The position numbers and the translations under genes are program-made. 64,000 bases of DNA from Devosia sp. A8/3-2 (GTDB taxonomy: Bacteria; Pseudomonadota; Alphaproteobacteria; Rhizobiales; Devosiaceae): the NCBI GenBank assembly GCA_025452255.1, contig CP104974.1, forward strand, positions 2,830,156 to 2,894,155, written 5' to 3'. Of the stretch, positions 9,939 through 21,364 are shown one piece after another (positions within the stretch are counted from its first letter, which is position 1; each line of letters opens with the position of its first letter). The notes under the pieces were generated by a model that was not told the origin of the DNA, did no database searches, and was given only the letters and a program-made list of their open reading frames with translations.

Positions 9939-11433
9939 ATGTCCCTCATTTCGCGCCGCAATCTGCTGGTCGCTACCCTGCTCGCCAGCATCGCCCTTGC
10001 CCCGACCGCCTTCGCCCGAGATTTCGATGCCAATGCGACCATCCGCATCGGCTCGCTCTATGAGCCGCAGAATCTGGACAACACGGCGGGCGCCGGCCGT
10101 GGCATCAACGAAGCCTTCAACGGCAATGTCTACGAAGCCCTGTTCCAGCTGACCGATGCCGGCAGTGTCGAACCCGCGCTTGCCGCCGACTACACCGTCA
10201 GCGACGATGGCTTGACCTATACCTTCACCCTCAAGGACGGCGTCACTTTCCATTCGGGCGACCCGCTGACCGCTGCCGACGTAAAATATTCCATCGAGCG
10301 CGTCACCGCCGAAACCTCCAAGAGCTCGCGCAAGAAGAGCCTCTCGACCATCACCGCGATCGAGACGCCCGACGACAAGACCGTGGTCATTACCCTGTCG
10401 GCTCGCTCTGATCTCGCTGCCCTACAATCTGAGCTATGTCTGGATCGTCAACGACGCGGCAACCGACATCACCGCCACCGAAGACGGCACCGGCCCCTAT
10501 ACGCTGGAAGAATGGCGCCGCGGTTCGGCCCTCGCTTTGGCCCGCTTCGACGGCTATTGGGGCACTGCCCCCAGCAATGGCGAAGTGATCTACACCTATT
10601 TCACCGACGCCACCGCGCTCAACAATGCGCTGCTGACCAACGCTGTCGACGTCATTACCTCAGTGCAGAGCCCGGATTCGCTGGCCCAATTCGCGGGCAA
10701 TCCATCCTTCACAGTCACCGAAGGCGCCTCCACCACCAAGGAATTGCTGGCCTATAACGACCGCGTCGCCCCCTTCGACAATGTCCAGTGTGCAAGGCCC
10801 CGGCCCGTGCCGTGGACAAGGCCAAACTGCTCAACTCCATCTGGGGTGATTACGGCACGCTGATCGGCTCCTTCGTGCCCCCAACCGATCCACCGGTATG
10901 TCGATCTCACGGGCGTCGATGCCTATGACCCCGACAGCGCCAAGGCCCTGCTGGCCGAGGCCGGCTATCCCGATGGCTTCGCCTTCACTCTCGACACCCC
11001 CGATTACGATCCACACCCCTCGGTCGCCCAGTTCCTGCAGACCGAACTGGCCAAGGTCGGCGTCACAGTGAACATCAACATCATCACCGCCAATGAGTGG
11101 TACACAAAGATCTACCAGGAGCACAATTTCGAGGCGACGCTGCAGGAGCACGTCAACCACCGCGACATCGTCTTCTACGGCAATCCCGACTTCTACTGGG
11201 GCTATAACAATCCCGAAGTGGTCAAGCTGATCGCTGATTCCGAGGCTGCCAGCTCCATCGACGAGCAGACGGAAAAGCTCACTGAAGCCAACAAGCTGAT
11301 CGCCGAAGACGCCGCCAGCAACTGGCTGTATCTCTATCCGCAGATCGTGGTTTCCGCGGCCAACGTCACCGGCTATCCGGTCAATGGGCTGAACTCGCAG
11401 TTCTTTGCCTATGGGATCAAGAAGGCGAACTAG
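9939..11433 (+). CDS. ABC transporter substrate-binding protein, family 5 (peptide/opine/nickel type), three frameshifts
   Basis: Periplasmic protein of about 497 residues. Signal peptide MSLISRRNLLVATLLASIA with an RR pair. Family 5 landmarks are EPALAADYTVSDDGLTYTFTL, FHSGDPLTAADVKYSIERV, GTGPYTLEEW, and late AGYPDGFAFTL. Indels occur near 10410, 10797 (CAGGTG read as CAGTG) and 10892 (extra C). Its permeases and ATPases follow in the same direction after a repeat-filled gap. A di- or oligopeptide or similar substrate is likely, but specificity cannot be told. Confidence 0.85.
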
Positions 11434-11466
11434 GCGGCAGACAAGCCCGGATCCGTCAGCCATCGC

Positions 11467-11490
11467 CTCCCTCCCCCTTGTGGGGAGGGG
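11467..11490. repeat. Short C-rich/G-rich palindrome
   Basis: CTCCCTCCCCC and GGGGAGGGG flank TTGTG. It resembles dispersed intergenic palindromes of alphaproteobacteria and could act as a weak terminator after the binding-protein gene. Confidence 0.5.
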
Positions 11491-11562
11491 ACAACGAGAG
11501 CCCTGATCTGGAAGCGACACAGGACACTCACTGTCTCGCTGACAATCACCAATACGCAAAAA

Positions 11563-11657
11563 CCACCGCGTCTCCCTCGGGCTTGACCCGAGGGCCACCC
11601 GCAACTCGGCACAAGCGGCGAAAGACCCTCGGGTCGAGTCCGAGGGAGATGCGGTGG
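11563..11657. repeat. 95-bp imperfect palindromic intergenic repeat
   Basis: Two arms of about 31 bases (11563-11594 and 11627-11657) are near-perfect reverse complements. Each carries the segment CCCTCGGGT/ACCCGAGGG, and they are separated by about 32 bases. Together with the shorter palindrome at 11467-11490 it fills the 307-base gap between the binding-protein and permease genes. Probably a mobile-derived palindromic repeat. Confidence 0.75.
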
Positions 11658-11740
11658 GTGACGATGCTTCAGGGTATTCGGCCAGTGGCCCACCTCCCCC
11701 AAAACCGCTACCCTGCCGCAACTGACTCGGAGGCCTCCCC

Positions 11741-12704
11741 ATTCTCGCTTACACCCTGCGCCGCTCGGTCATTCTCATTGCGTCCCTGCTGATCGCGGCC
11801 GTCGTGCTGTTCGTGCTGCTGCGCCTGTTGCCGGGCGATCCGGCCAATGCGCTGCTCGGCGTCGGCGCCACCGAGGCCCAGATCGCCGCCGCCCGCAGCC
11901 GAGTCGGCTCCGATCAGCCGCTTTACACCCACTTCGCCGCCTTCATCGGCAATCTCGCCCGCTTTGACTCGGGCACTTCCTTCGTCAGCCGCGCCTCCGT
12001 CATCAGCGAAATCGGCAACCGCATGTCGGTCACCCTGCCGCTGACCTTTCTCGGCTTCCTGCTGGCCCTCGCCCTCGCCATCCCCCTCGGAATCATCGCC
12101 GCCGTCCGCTCCGATCGCTGGTATGGCGGCCTGATTTCCGTGGTATCGCAACTGGGCATCGCCATCCCCGTCTTCTGGGTCGGTATCCTCCTCGGTTACG
12201 CTTTTCGCCATCAATCTGCGCCTATTGCCCTCGGGCGGCTTCCCCCTGCGCGGCTGGACCAATTTCGACGAAGCTGCCACCGCCATGATCCTACCCGTCC
12301 TCACCATCGCCCTCGTCATGGCCGCCTCGGTCCTACGCTATGTCCGCGCCGCCACTCTCGACGTGCTCGGCAGCGATTATCTGCGCACCGCCCGCGCCCT
12401 CGGCTCGTCTTTCCCACAAGCCCTGATCCGCCACGGCCTGCGCAACGGCGCCGTCCCGGTCATCTCCATTCTGGGCATTGAACTGGCCAGCACTTTCCTC
12501 GGCGCCGTCGTCATCGAGCGCGTCTTCAGCCTCCCGTGCCCGGGCTCCATGCTCCTCCTTGCCATCCAGCAACGCGATTATCCCAACGTGCAGGGCGTCC
12601 TCTTCATCTCCACCCTCCTCGTCCTGCTGATCGGCTTCGCCGCCGACCTGCTGCAGCGCTTCATCGACCCGCGCCTGCGCGACCGTGGAGCTGGCACGCC
12701 ATGA
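11741..12704 (+). CDS. ABC transporter permease, DppB/OppB type, one frameshift, start codon damaged or non-canonical
   Basis: About 320 residues with six hydrophobic segments. The N-terminus LAYTLRRSVILIASLL and RLLPGDPA are typical of DppB. The EAA-like loop is DYLRTARALGSSFPQALIRHGLRN. The codon before LAYTL is ATT and no in-frame ATG, GTG or TTG lies between it and the upstream stop, so either ATG was misread or ATT is used. One extra T near 12210 separates the two halves. Its stop overlaps the next gene (ATGA). Confidence 0.85.
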
Positions 12705-13546
12705 CCACGCTCGAGATCACACCCAAGCGCCGCAGCTATGGCTCCCTCACCCTCTGGGCGGGCCCGGCGCTCGTGGGCCTTCACATCGCCATCGGTCTGC
12801 TCACCCTCGTCTGGACGCCGTATGATCCCACAGGCATGAGCGGCGGGCGCCTCGAAGCCCCATCATGGCTGCATTGGGCCGGCACCGACCGGCTCGGTCG
12901 CGATTTCCTCACCCAGATCATGATCGGCTCGCGCATCGCCCTCATCGTGGGCACCGGCGCCGTCGTTATCGGCGCGGCTCTCGGCGTCACGCTGGGCATT
13001 CTCGCCGCCTTCGCCAGCAAACTGCTCGACGACGCCCTCGCCGCCACCCTAGACATCCTCATCGCCTTCCCGACCCTGCTCATCGCCATGCTGGTGGTCG
13101 CGGCCAGCGATACGGCGAACCCGGCCTCCGCCATCATCGCCATCGGCATTGCCCTCTCGGCCATCGTCGCCCGCCTCACCCGCATTCTCGCCAAGCGCGT
13201 CCTGCTGATGGATTACATCACCGCCGCCCGCACCTCCGGCTCGTCCCGGCCCGCCATCGTCTTCGGCCATATCCTGCCCAATATCTGGCCCACCCTGTCG
13301 GTCAATTTCGCCCTGCAATTCGGCCTCGCCGTCATCGTGGAAGCCTCGCTCTCCTATCTCGGCCTCGGCGCCCCGCCGCCCAATGCCTCCCGGGGCCGCC
13401 TGTTGCAGGAAGCCCGGGGCACGGTCTACACCGCCCCCATCGGCGCTATCGCCCCCGGCATTGCGCTCGTCTCGCTGGTGATCGGCATCAACCTCCTCGC
13501 CGATGGCCTGCGCGACAGCATCGATCCCACAAGGCGCGCCCGATGA
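12701..13546 (+). CDS. ABC transporter permease, DppC/OppC type
   Basis: 281 residues, intact. Second inner-membrane subunit of the peptide-type importer. Hydrophobic segments start at residue 18, with the DppC landmark HWAGTDRLGRDFLTQIMIGSR near 62 and the ATPase-contact loop DYITAARTSGSSRPAIVFGHILPN. It starts with the ATGA overlap to the upstream permease and ends with an ATGA overlap to the ATPase gene, so the subunits are translationally coupled. Confidence 0.92.
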   Translation: MTTLEITPKRRSYGSLTLWAGPALVGLHIAIGLLTLVWTPYDPTGMSGGRLEAPSWLHWAGTDRLGRDFLTQIMIGSRIALIVGTGAVVIGAALGVTLGILAAFASKLLDDALAATLDILIAFPTLLIAMLVVAASDTANPASAIIAIGIALSAIVARLTRILAKRVLLMDYITAARTSGSSRPAIVFGHILPNIWPTLSVNFALQFGLAVIVEASLSYLGLGAPPPNASRGRLLQEARGTVYTAPIGAIAPGIALVSLVIGINLLADGLRDSIDPTRRAR

Positions 13547-14351
13547 CCGCTCTCCTCGCCATCACCGGCCTTACCCTCAAAACCGCCGATACCACGCTGG
13601 TCGACAACCTCAATCTGACCATCGCGCCCGGCGAACGGCTGGGTCTAATCGGGGAATCCGGCTCCGGCAAATCCCTCACCGCCATGGCCGCCACCGGCCT
13701 TTTGCCCCCAGCATCAAAGCCACCGGCTCCATCACCCTCGCCGGCCAGCAGATCATCGACACCCCCGACCACCAGCTCAATCACCTGCGCGGCACCGCCG
13801 TCGCCGTGGTCTTCCAGGAGCCGTTGACCGCCCTCGACCCTCTCATGCGCATCGGCCGCCAGATCGCCGAGCCCCTGCAACGCCGCGCCGCCCGCGACGG
13901 CAATCCGCTCTCCGGCCCCGCGCTGGACAAAGCCATTCTCGACCTCATGGCCGATGTCGCCCTGCCCGATCCCCAGCGCATCGCCCGCGCCTATCCGCAC
14001 GAAATCTCCGGCGGCCAGCGCCAGCGCGTCGCCATCGCCATGGCCCCGGCCTGCCGCCCCGATCTGCTGATTGCCGACGAGCCCACCACCGCGCTCGATG
14101 TCACCACCCGAGCCGAAATCCTCCGCCTGCTCGATAGCCTCGTCCGCCAGCGCAACATGGCCCTGCTCTTCATCAGCCACGATCTCCCCGTCGTCGCCGG
14201 CATAGTCGATCGCGTCGCCGTGCTGCGCCGTGGCGTCATCGTCGAAACCGGCCCCGTCGCCGAAATCTTCGCCCGCCCGCAACACGACTACACCGCCACC
14301 CTCGTCGCCGCCGCCCACGCCTTCGACGCCGCCTTGGGAGCCCAGCCATGA
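13543..14351 (+). CDS. ABC transporter ATP-binding protein, DppD/OppD type, one frameshift
   Basis: Restored length about 269 residues, somewhat short for OppD (usually above 300) because the C-terminal Fe-S/oligopeptide extension is missing. Walker A GESGSGKS, Q loop VVFQEP, signature [14 protein letters not shown], Walker B LLIADEPTTALDV and H loop LLFISHD are all present. One C is missing in a C run near 13708. Overlaps both neighbours by ATGA. Confidence 0.9.
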
Positions 14352-15090
14352 GCCTCCTCAGCGTCCAGAATGTCACCTTCGGCTACACTGTCAGCAAACG
14401 CGTGCTCGACGGCGTCTCGCTCACCATCGAGCCCGGCGACAGCATTGGCCCGGTTGGGGAATCCGGCTCCGGCAAAACCACCCTGCTGCGCCTATTGCTC
14501 GGCCTCACCCGCCCCTCGAGCGGCATTATCACATTCAAGGGCACCCCGCTCGATCCGCGCAGCGCCTGCTTCATGCGCGACTATCGCCGCCAGTGCAGGT
14601 GGTCTTTCAGGACCCCTATTCCTCGCTCGATCCGCGCCAGACCGTGCTCTCCATCGTCTCCGAGCCCCTGCGCGCTGGCCATTGCCGGCGACCACCGCCA
14701 GATGGTGTCCGACGCCCCGGCCTCAGTCGGCCTCGAACGCAATATCCTCACCCGTTACCCCCACGAATTCTCCGGCGGCCAGCGCCAGCTGCATCGCCAT
14801 CGCCCGCGCCATAGTCGCCGGCCCCAGCCTGCTCTCGGCCGACGAAGCCGTCAGCGCTTGATCTCTCCACCCGCATCCGCATCGTCGATCTGCTCAAAAG
14901 CCTCAGCGAGCAGATGACGCTGGTCTTCGTCTCGCACGATCTGGGCGTCGTCGCCGCCCTCTGCCAAAAGATCGTCATCCTCGAAAAAGGCCGGATCGTG
15001 GAAGCCGGCGCCACCGCCTCTATTCTTGCCAATCCGCAACACCCATATACGCAGCGGCTGCTCAATAGCGTGCCGCGCATGCCTGCCTGA
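14348..15090 (+). CDS. ABC transporter ATP-binding protein, DppF/OppF type, about four frameshifts
   Basis: About 247 residues. Walker A GESGSGKTTLL, Q loop VVFQDPYSSLDPRQT, signature FSGGQRQR, Walker B with LSADEAVSALD, H loop LVFVSHDLGVVA, and the family ending PQHPYTQRLL. Walker B reads SADEAVSALD where most relatives have DEP. Indels occur near 14590 (CAGGTG read as CAGTG), about 14675, 14790 (T inserted) and 14867. Last transporter gene of the operon, 12 bases before the DUF1684 gene. Confidence 0.85.
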
Positions 15091-15102
15091 AGGAACATCG
15101 CC

Positions 15103-15892
15103 ATGTCCGATTATCTCACCACCCTCGACGCCCGGAAGGCTAAGCGCCTCGCCAATCTCACCGCTTCCGATGGCTGGCTCAACATTATCGGCCGCTTCTG
15201 GCTCGCCGAGGGCACCGTCACCGTGGGCACCGCTGAAGACAATGACATCGTCCTCTCCGCCGGCCCGGCCCATGTCGGATCGATCACGCAAGCCCCCGAC
15301 GGCAAGGTCACCTACACCCCAGCCGATGGCGGCGCCCCCAAGCCATCAAGCTCGACAAGCACCATCCCCTGCGCTTTACCGCCGGCTCCCTGCTGCTCGA
15401 AATCACCACGCTCAACGGCGAAAACGCCCTGCGCATCCACGACACCGCCTCGCCCGAGCCAGCCCGCTTCCCCGGAATCGATTATTTCCCGGCCCAGCCC
15501 GAATGGCGCATCGTGGCCGATTGGGTCCCCTTCGCCACCCCCAAGGGCATGACGGTGGACACCACCAAATCCATCCCCACCGATATCCAAGCCACCCACA
15601 AGGCCGTCTTCACCCATGACGGCAAAACCTACGAGCTGATCGCCACCCACGGCACCCCGCAATCCCCCAATTCGTGCTGCGCGACCCGACCTCCAAGGAT
15701 TCCACCTACCCCGCCTCGCGCTTCCTCTATGGCGAAGACGTCACCGACAAAACCATCGTCCTCGACTTCAACAAAGCCATCAACCCACCCTGCGCCTTCA
15801 CCGAACACGCCGTCTGCCCATTGCCGCCGCCGGAAAATGTTTTGCCCTTCCGCATCGAAGCCGGCGAGAAGCGCCTGAAGGACAGCCACTAA
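15103..15892 (+). CDS. DUF1684 domain protein, two frameshifts
   Basis: About 263 residues when restored. DUF1684 landmarks are GRFWLAEGT near residue 31, the central PGIDYFPAQPEWRI, and the C-terminal VLDFNKAINPPCAFTEHAVC with CPLPPPENVLPF, a conserved Cys-containing signature. Breaks lie near 15342 and 15664. Biochemical role unknown. Being the last gene of a peptide-transporter operon suggests work on an imported compound, but that is only context. Confidence 0.85.
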
Positions 15893-15972
15893 GGCAGGCC
15901 AGCGGCCCCCTCAGTAGGCCTCATGGTGAGCTTGTCGAACCACAGGGTCGTGCCCAAGATGCCCTTCACCCA

Positions 15973-16056
15973 CAGTGTCATTCCCGCGAAAGCGGAACCT
16001 CTGTTTGGGATGCAAAAGAAGAAAACGGAGGTTCCCGCTTTCGTGGAATGACACTG
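15973..16056. repeat. 84-bp palindromic intergenic repeat
   Basis: Arms of about 33 bases (from CAGTGTCATTCC at 15973 to GGAATGACACTG ending 16056) are near-perfect reverse complements around a short A-rich loop. The inner part, TTCCCGCTTTCG plus GGAATGAC, recurs at 35941-35963. It lies between two convergent transcription units and may also terminate them. Confidence 0.8.
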
Positions 16057-16082
16057 CGGGGGTAGTAAGGTTTGGGGGATAA

Positions 16083-16905
16083 TTACCCTCCCAAAATCCC
16101 CTGCGCCCGCGCAATCACCGGCGCATCCACCATCATCCCATCCACCACAAACGCGCCCTCATTGCTCGCCGCAGCCTCAACCACCCGCCGCGCCCAATCC
16201 AGCTCATCCGCACTCGGCGCAAACGCCGCATTGAGCACCGCCACCACCGACGGATGCACGCAACTCGCCCCATCAAACCCATGCATCCGCGCCTCGCGCG
16301 CCGCCTCGGCTGTGGCCTGCGTATCCGCATAATCCGCCGTGGACCGCAGCAGCCCAAATGACAGCCGCCCCTCGGCCTTAGCCGCGTAATGCACCATCAG
16401 CTTGGGAAATTTCAGCACCTCCGGCGCAGGCTGCGCCCCCAGCAAAAACGCCAAATCTTCCCCGCCCGTACTCAGCGCCATCACCCGTGGCGCCCGCGCA
16501 ATCGCCCGCGCATCCAGCACCGCTGCCGGGCTTTCGATCAGCGGCACAAAAGCCAGCTCATCCCGCCGCAGCGACACTTCCAGCGGATGCAGCTGCGCCG
16601 CCAGCTCGCGCAGCGTCTCCGCATCCTCCACCTTGGGCACATACAGCCCAAACGCCCCCTGCCCGGCATGCCGCCTCCGCGTCCCCAAGCATCAGCGCCG
16701 GATCGGCATTGATCCGCACAAACACCTTGGCGCCATTCCGCCCCACCGCAGACACCGCCTCAGCCAGCCGCGCCTGCGCACCGGCCTTGTCAGCCGCCAC
16801 CACCGCGTCCTCAAGATCGAGAATGACCGCGTCGGCCCCGCGCTCATGCGCCTTGGCAATAAACCGCTCCGAACTCGCCGGCACATAGAGCAGCGATCGG
16901 ATCAT
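16083..16905 (-). CDS. HpcH/HpaI aldolase / citrate lyase beta-subunit (CitE) family enzyme, one frameshift
   Basis: Restored length about 273 residues, normal for CitE-like malyl/citramalyl-CoA lyases. N-terminus RSLLYVPASSERFIAKA, DAVILDLEDAV with the acidic metal ligand region, VRINADPALM, VPLIESPAAV, and GEDLAFLLG. One G is inserted in a G run near 16665. It overlaps the CoA-transferase gene by ATGA, so the pair probably activates an acid to its CoA ester and cleaves it. The substrate is unknown. Confidence 0.85.
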
Positions 16906-18112
16906 GCCCCTGTCTCCATCGCCGCCGCGATCTGCCCTTCATCAAGCCCAGCCTCGCCCAAAACCTCGCGCGTATGCTCGCCCAGTCCCGGTGCCGGCCG
17001 CCGCCAAATGCCCGGTGTGCCCGACATGCGCGGCACGATATTGTGCATCGGCAACGTGCCGAATTCGGCATCTTCGACATCCACGATGATTTCGCGCTCA
17101 TCGAAATGCGGGTCCGCCATCGCATCGGCAATATTGAAGATCGGCCCCACCGTCGCCCCCGATTTGCGCATGATATCAAGCGCATCCACACTGTTCCGCC
17201 CAGAAAACCACCCGCCAATCGCCTCGTCCACCAGCGCGCGGTTCTTCACTCGGTCCGAATTGCTGGCAAAGCGCGGGTCGTCATTCATGTCGCCACGCCC
17301 GATAATCTCGAAAATCCGCCGCGCCACCGCCGGCGTCGAGCCCGACAGCGCCAGATATTTCCCATCGGCACAGCGATAGACATTGCGCGGCGAGGCCGTA
17401 TTGGACGCGCTCCCCACCCGCTGCTTGATCTTGCCTGTCACCGCATGAATAGCCGCCTCCGGCCCCAACACCGAAAACATCGGCTCCAGCAACGACAGGT
17501 CAATCACCCGGCCCCGCGCCTGCCCCTGTTGCCGCGCATAAAGCGCCATGGTTGTGGCCGACGCCCCATAAATCCCCGCAATCATATCGGCCAGCGCCAG
17601 CGGCGGCAGCACCGGCTCCCGATCGGGAAATCCCGTCCGATCCGCAAACCCGCTCATCGCCTCGACAATAGTGCCAAAGCCCGGCAATTGGGCATAAGGC
17701 CCGGTCTGCCCGAAGCCCGAAATCCGCACAATGATCAGATCAGGATTGCGCTCAAGCAACGCCTCCGGCGCCAGCCCCATCGCCTCAAGCGTGCCCGGCC
17801 GATAATTCTCGATAAACACATCGGCCCCATCGACCAGCGCCCACAGCGCGTCCATAGCCGGCCCATGCCGCAGGTTCAGCGCCACCGAGCGCTTATTGCG
17901 CCCATAGGTCTTCCAGAACAGGGAATGCCCGTCATCCTTCCAGTCCCGCAGGGGATCGCCATCATGCCCCTCGATTTTGATGACATCGGCACCGAAGTCA
18001 GCGAGCTGCAAGCTGAGCATATTCCCCGCCATCAGCCGCGACAGATCGAGCACCCGAATGCCATCAAGCGGCCCGGTGGCGGAAGGGTCGAATGTCTTAG
18101 CCGGACCGTGCA

Positions 18113-18113
<1 letters not shown>
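16902..18113 (-). CDS. CaiB/BaiF family (class III) CoA-transferase
   Basis: 403 residues, intact. N-terminal LDGIRVLDLSRLMAGNMLSLQLADFGADVIKIE, YGRNKRSVALNL, and ENYRPGTLEAMGL are class III signatures. The usual catalytic Asp position (GAD followed by the FIENYRPG region) is in place. It transfers CoA between carboxylic acids; acceptor and donor are not evident. Starts with a TGATG overlap to the upstream MalK-type gene and ends with an ATGA overlap to the CitE-like gene. Confidence 0.9.
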
Positions 18114-19170
<1,057 letters not shown>

Positions 19171-19190
19171 TCTGGTCTCCTTCCTCTTCA

Positions 19191-19226
19191 CCTCTCCCTT
19201 TGGGGGAGAGGTCGATGCGCAGCATC
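19191..19226. repeat. Tandem short palindromes
   Basis: CCTCTCCC and GGGAGAGG (19191-19211) followed by GATGC-GCA-GCATC (19214-19226). It is a typical short alphaproteobacterial intergenic palindrome, here in the 86-base gap between the second ADP-ribosylglycohydrolase gene and the ATPase gene. Confidence 0.6.
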
Positions 19227-19256
19227 GGGCGAGGGGGCCTTCCCCTCGATTGCGGC

Positions 19257-21353
19257 TTACGCCGTCTCGACGATCTCAATCCGCCCAACGCCAATCCGCC
19301 CCGCGCTCGCGAGCCGAATGCCCGTCATGCCATAGGCATAGCTGGCATCCACCGCCTCGATCAGCACCTTGCCATCGACAGCAAAGCTCAGCCGATCGCC
19401 CTTGAGCGTAAACTCAAACGAATAGCTCTTGCCGGTCTCGATCTTGAACGGCGCCCGCGCCAGCACAGTGCTGCCGAAATCCTCCTTGAGGATCACAACC
19501 TCATCGCCCTCGAACCCAGCCGCATAAAACCGCCCCGTCCCTTGCACCCGCGCCGTCACCAGCTGCGAAATGCCCGACAGGCGCTGCACATCGGCGGTCA
19601 CGCTCAAATCCCGCGCATAATAATGCCCGGTCCATAGATCAGCATCCGACGCCGTATGCCCCTGAATGCGGTCACCCGACTTGGTCCAGTGCCCCCGGTT
19701 CCAGCTAAAGCGCGTGATGGAGCCCAGCTCCTGCATTTCCCGCGCCGGCTCGATCACCGTCTTGCCCGCCCCGCCGATCTGGAAATCAGCCAGGAACAAC
19801 CGCCCAAGGAATTTCAGCCGCCCGAAATATTCGATGGAGATACCCACCTCGTCGATCGCCTCATCGCCTTCCGGCACAACAAAGCTGATCTCCTGCCAGC
19901 CCTCGGCCGATGGCACATGCCGAGCGCCCGTCTCCTCGATGGCCCCGCTCATCGTCCGGCGGATATAGGGCGCAATACGCAGATTGCCGTCGCCATTCCA
20001 CGGATCGAGCCACACCTTGAACGATACCGTCTGCCCGGCATCCAGCACCGGCGAGAACATCGGGCGATAGCGCTCATCGTCAAAATCGGCCCGGCGATAG
20101 AACGGCTTCCAGAACACCCGGCCGCCCTGCCCGCGCTCCAGCCGATCAAGCTGGATTTCCAGCGACCCGCGCGCCCTCGGTATGCCGCTCCGTCCCGCCC
20201 TTCAGCGTGATCTGGTTGAACCCCTCGGTGCGGAAACCATGCGTCGCCCCCGGCAGATCGAAATCGAACCGCACCCCGCGCCGCGTCATATCCTCAAGCC
20301 ACAGTGCCGGAACCTCGCGCCCCGCCAATTGCAGCGCCAGCACCGTCAATTCCCGCGCAAAGCTAGGGATATCGACAATGTTGATTGAGCCCACAATGCC
20401 CGACGCGACCAGGAAATCATTGATCGGCTTGCGATACTTATCCCAGCCCGGCTGCAGCCCCTCGAACGTGCCGACAATCGCGCCTGCATTGCCCGCATTA
20501 CAGTCCGTGTCCCAGCCCGCCATGGTCGCAATCTCGACCGTGCGCGGCAGGTCGCCCTTGCCATACAGGATCGACATGATCGTCACGCCCGCATTGGGAA
20601 TAATGTGGCAAACGCCCGGATAGCGGTCATAGCCCCATTCCGCCGTCAGCATGTCGCGGCAAGCGCGCCAGTCACCGGGATTAGCCTTGAAAAAGTCGAT
20701 CACCGCCCGGCAAACCCGCGCATAGGTCGAGCCTGCGTCAATGGTCCCCATCGCCGTAGCGATGATCTCGTCGATCGACTTGGCCTCAAACGCTGCCGCA
20801 ATCGCCGCCGCGCAGAACCGCGCGCCATTGAGCCCGTCGCCATCATGGGCCACTGATGCCGCCATGGCCGACATGTCAGCGGCCTTCTGCGGATTGCCCG
20901 GATTCACCCAGCCCCAGCTATCGATGAATATCTGCCCGCCGATCTGCTCGGCTACAGTCGTCCCATTCTGCGCAATCGAGCCAGACTGCGGCGCCGCAAT
21001 GCCGGCCCGCAGATTGCGATAAGCCGTATGCTCGGTCGAAACGCCAAACCCGCCCCACCAATACATGCCATGCTCTTCGGCCGCATAATTCAGCCACGTC
21101 TTGCCGACGTCCTCGGCCGTCGCGTTCAGCCCATAATCGTGCAGCGCGGATGAAATAGACCGGACCATTGGTGTCATCATCCGCCACGAAGTTCTTGAAA
21201 TCAGCGCAGATATTGCGTCACCTCGCCATAGGTCTTCTGGATGCGCTCATAGCTCCAGATAGTCGGCTCCACAGGCGCGCCGAGGCGCACGCCAATGGCC
21301 TTGCCGATAAAGCCGGCATAGATTTTTTCAAGGATTTGGATTTCGGAGAGCAT
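19257..21353 (-). CDS. ADP-ribosylglycohydrolase-family enzyme with C-terminal beta-sandwich extension, about three frameshifts
   Basis: Restored length about 698 residues. Residues about 1-400 are an ADP-ribosyl-glycohydrolase (DraG/ARH) fold with both metal-binding motifs: ADDDTN near residue 57 and [16 protein letters not shown] near residue 285. The last ~290 residues are predicted beta-rich, with [32 protein letters not shown] and a laminin-G-like end ([23 protein letters not shown]), so they look like carbohydrate-binding-type domains. Breaks lie at 21203 (inserted base), about 21157 and about 20170. No signal peptide is seen. The natural substrate is unknown; cleavage of a ribosyl- or glycosyl-type bond is a family-based guess. 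Confidence 0.8.
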
Positions 21354-21364
21354 CAGAAAGTCTT

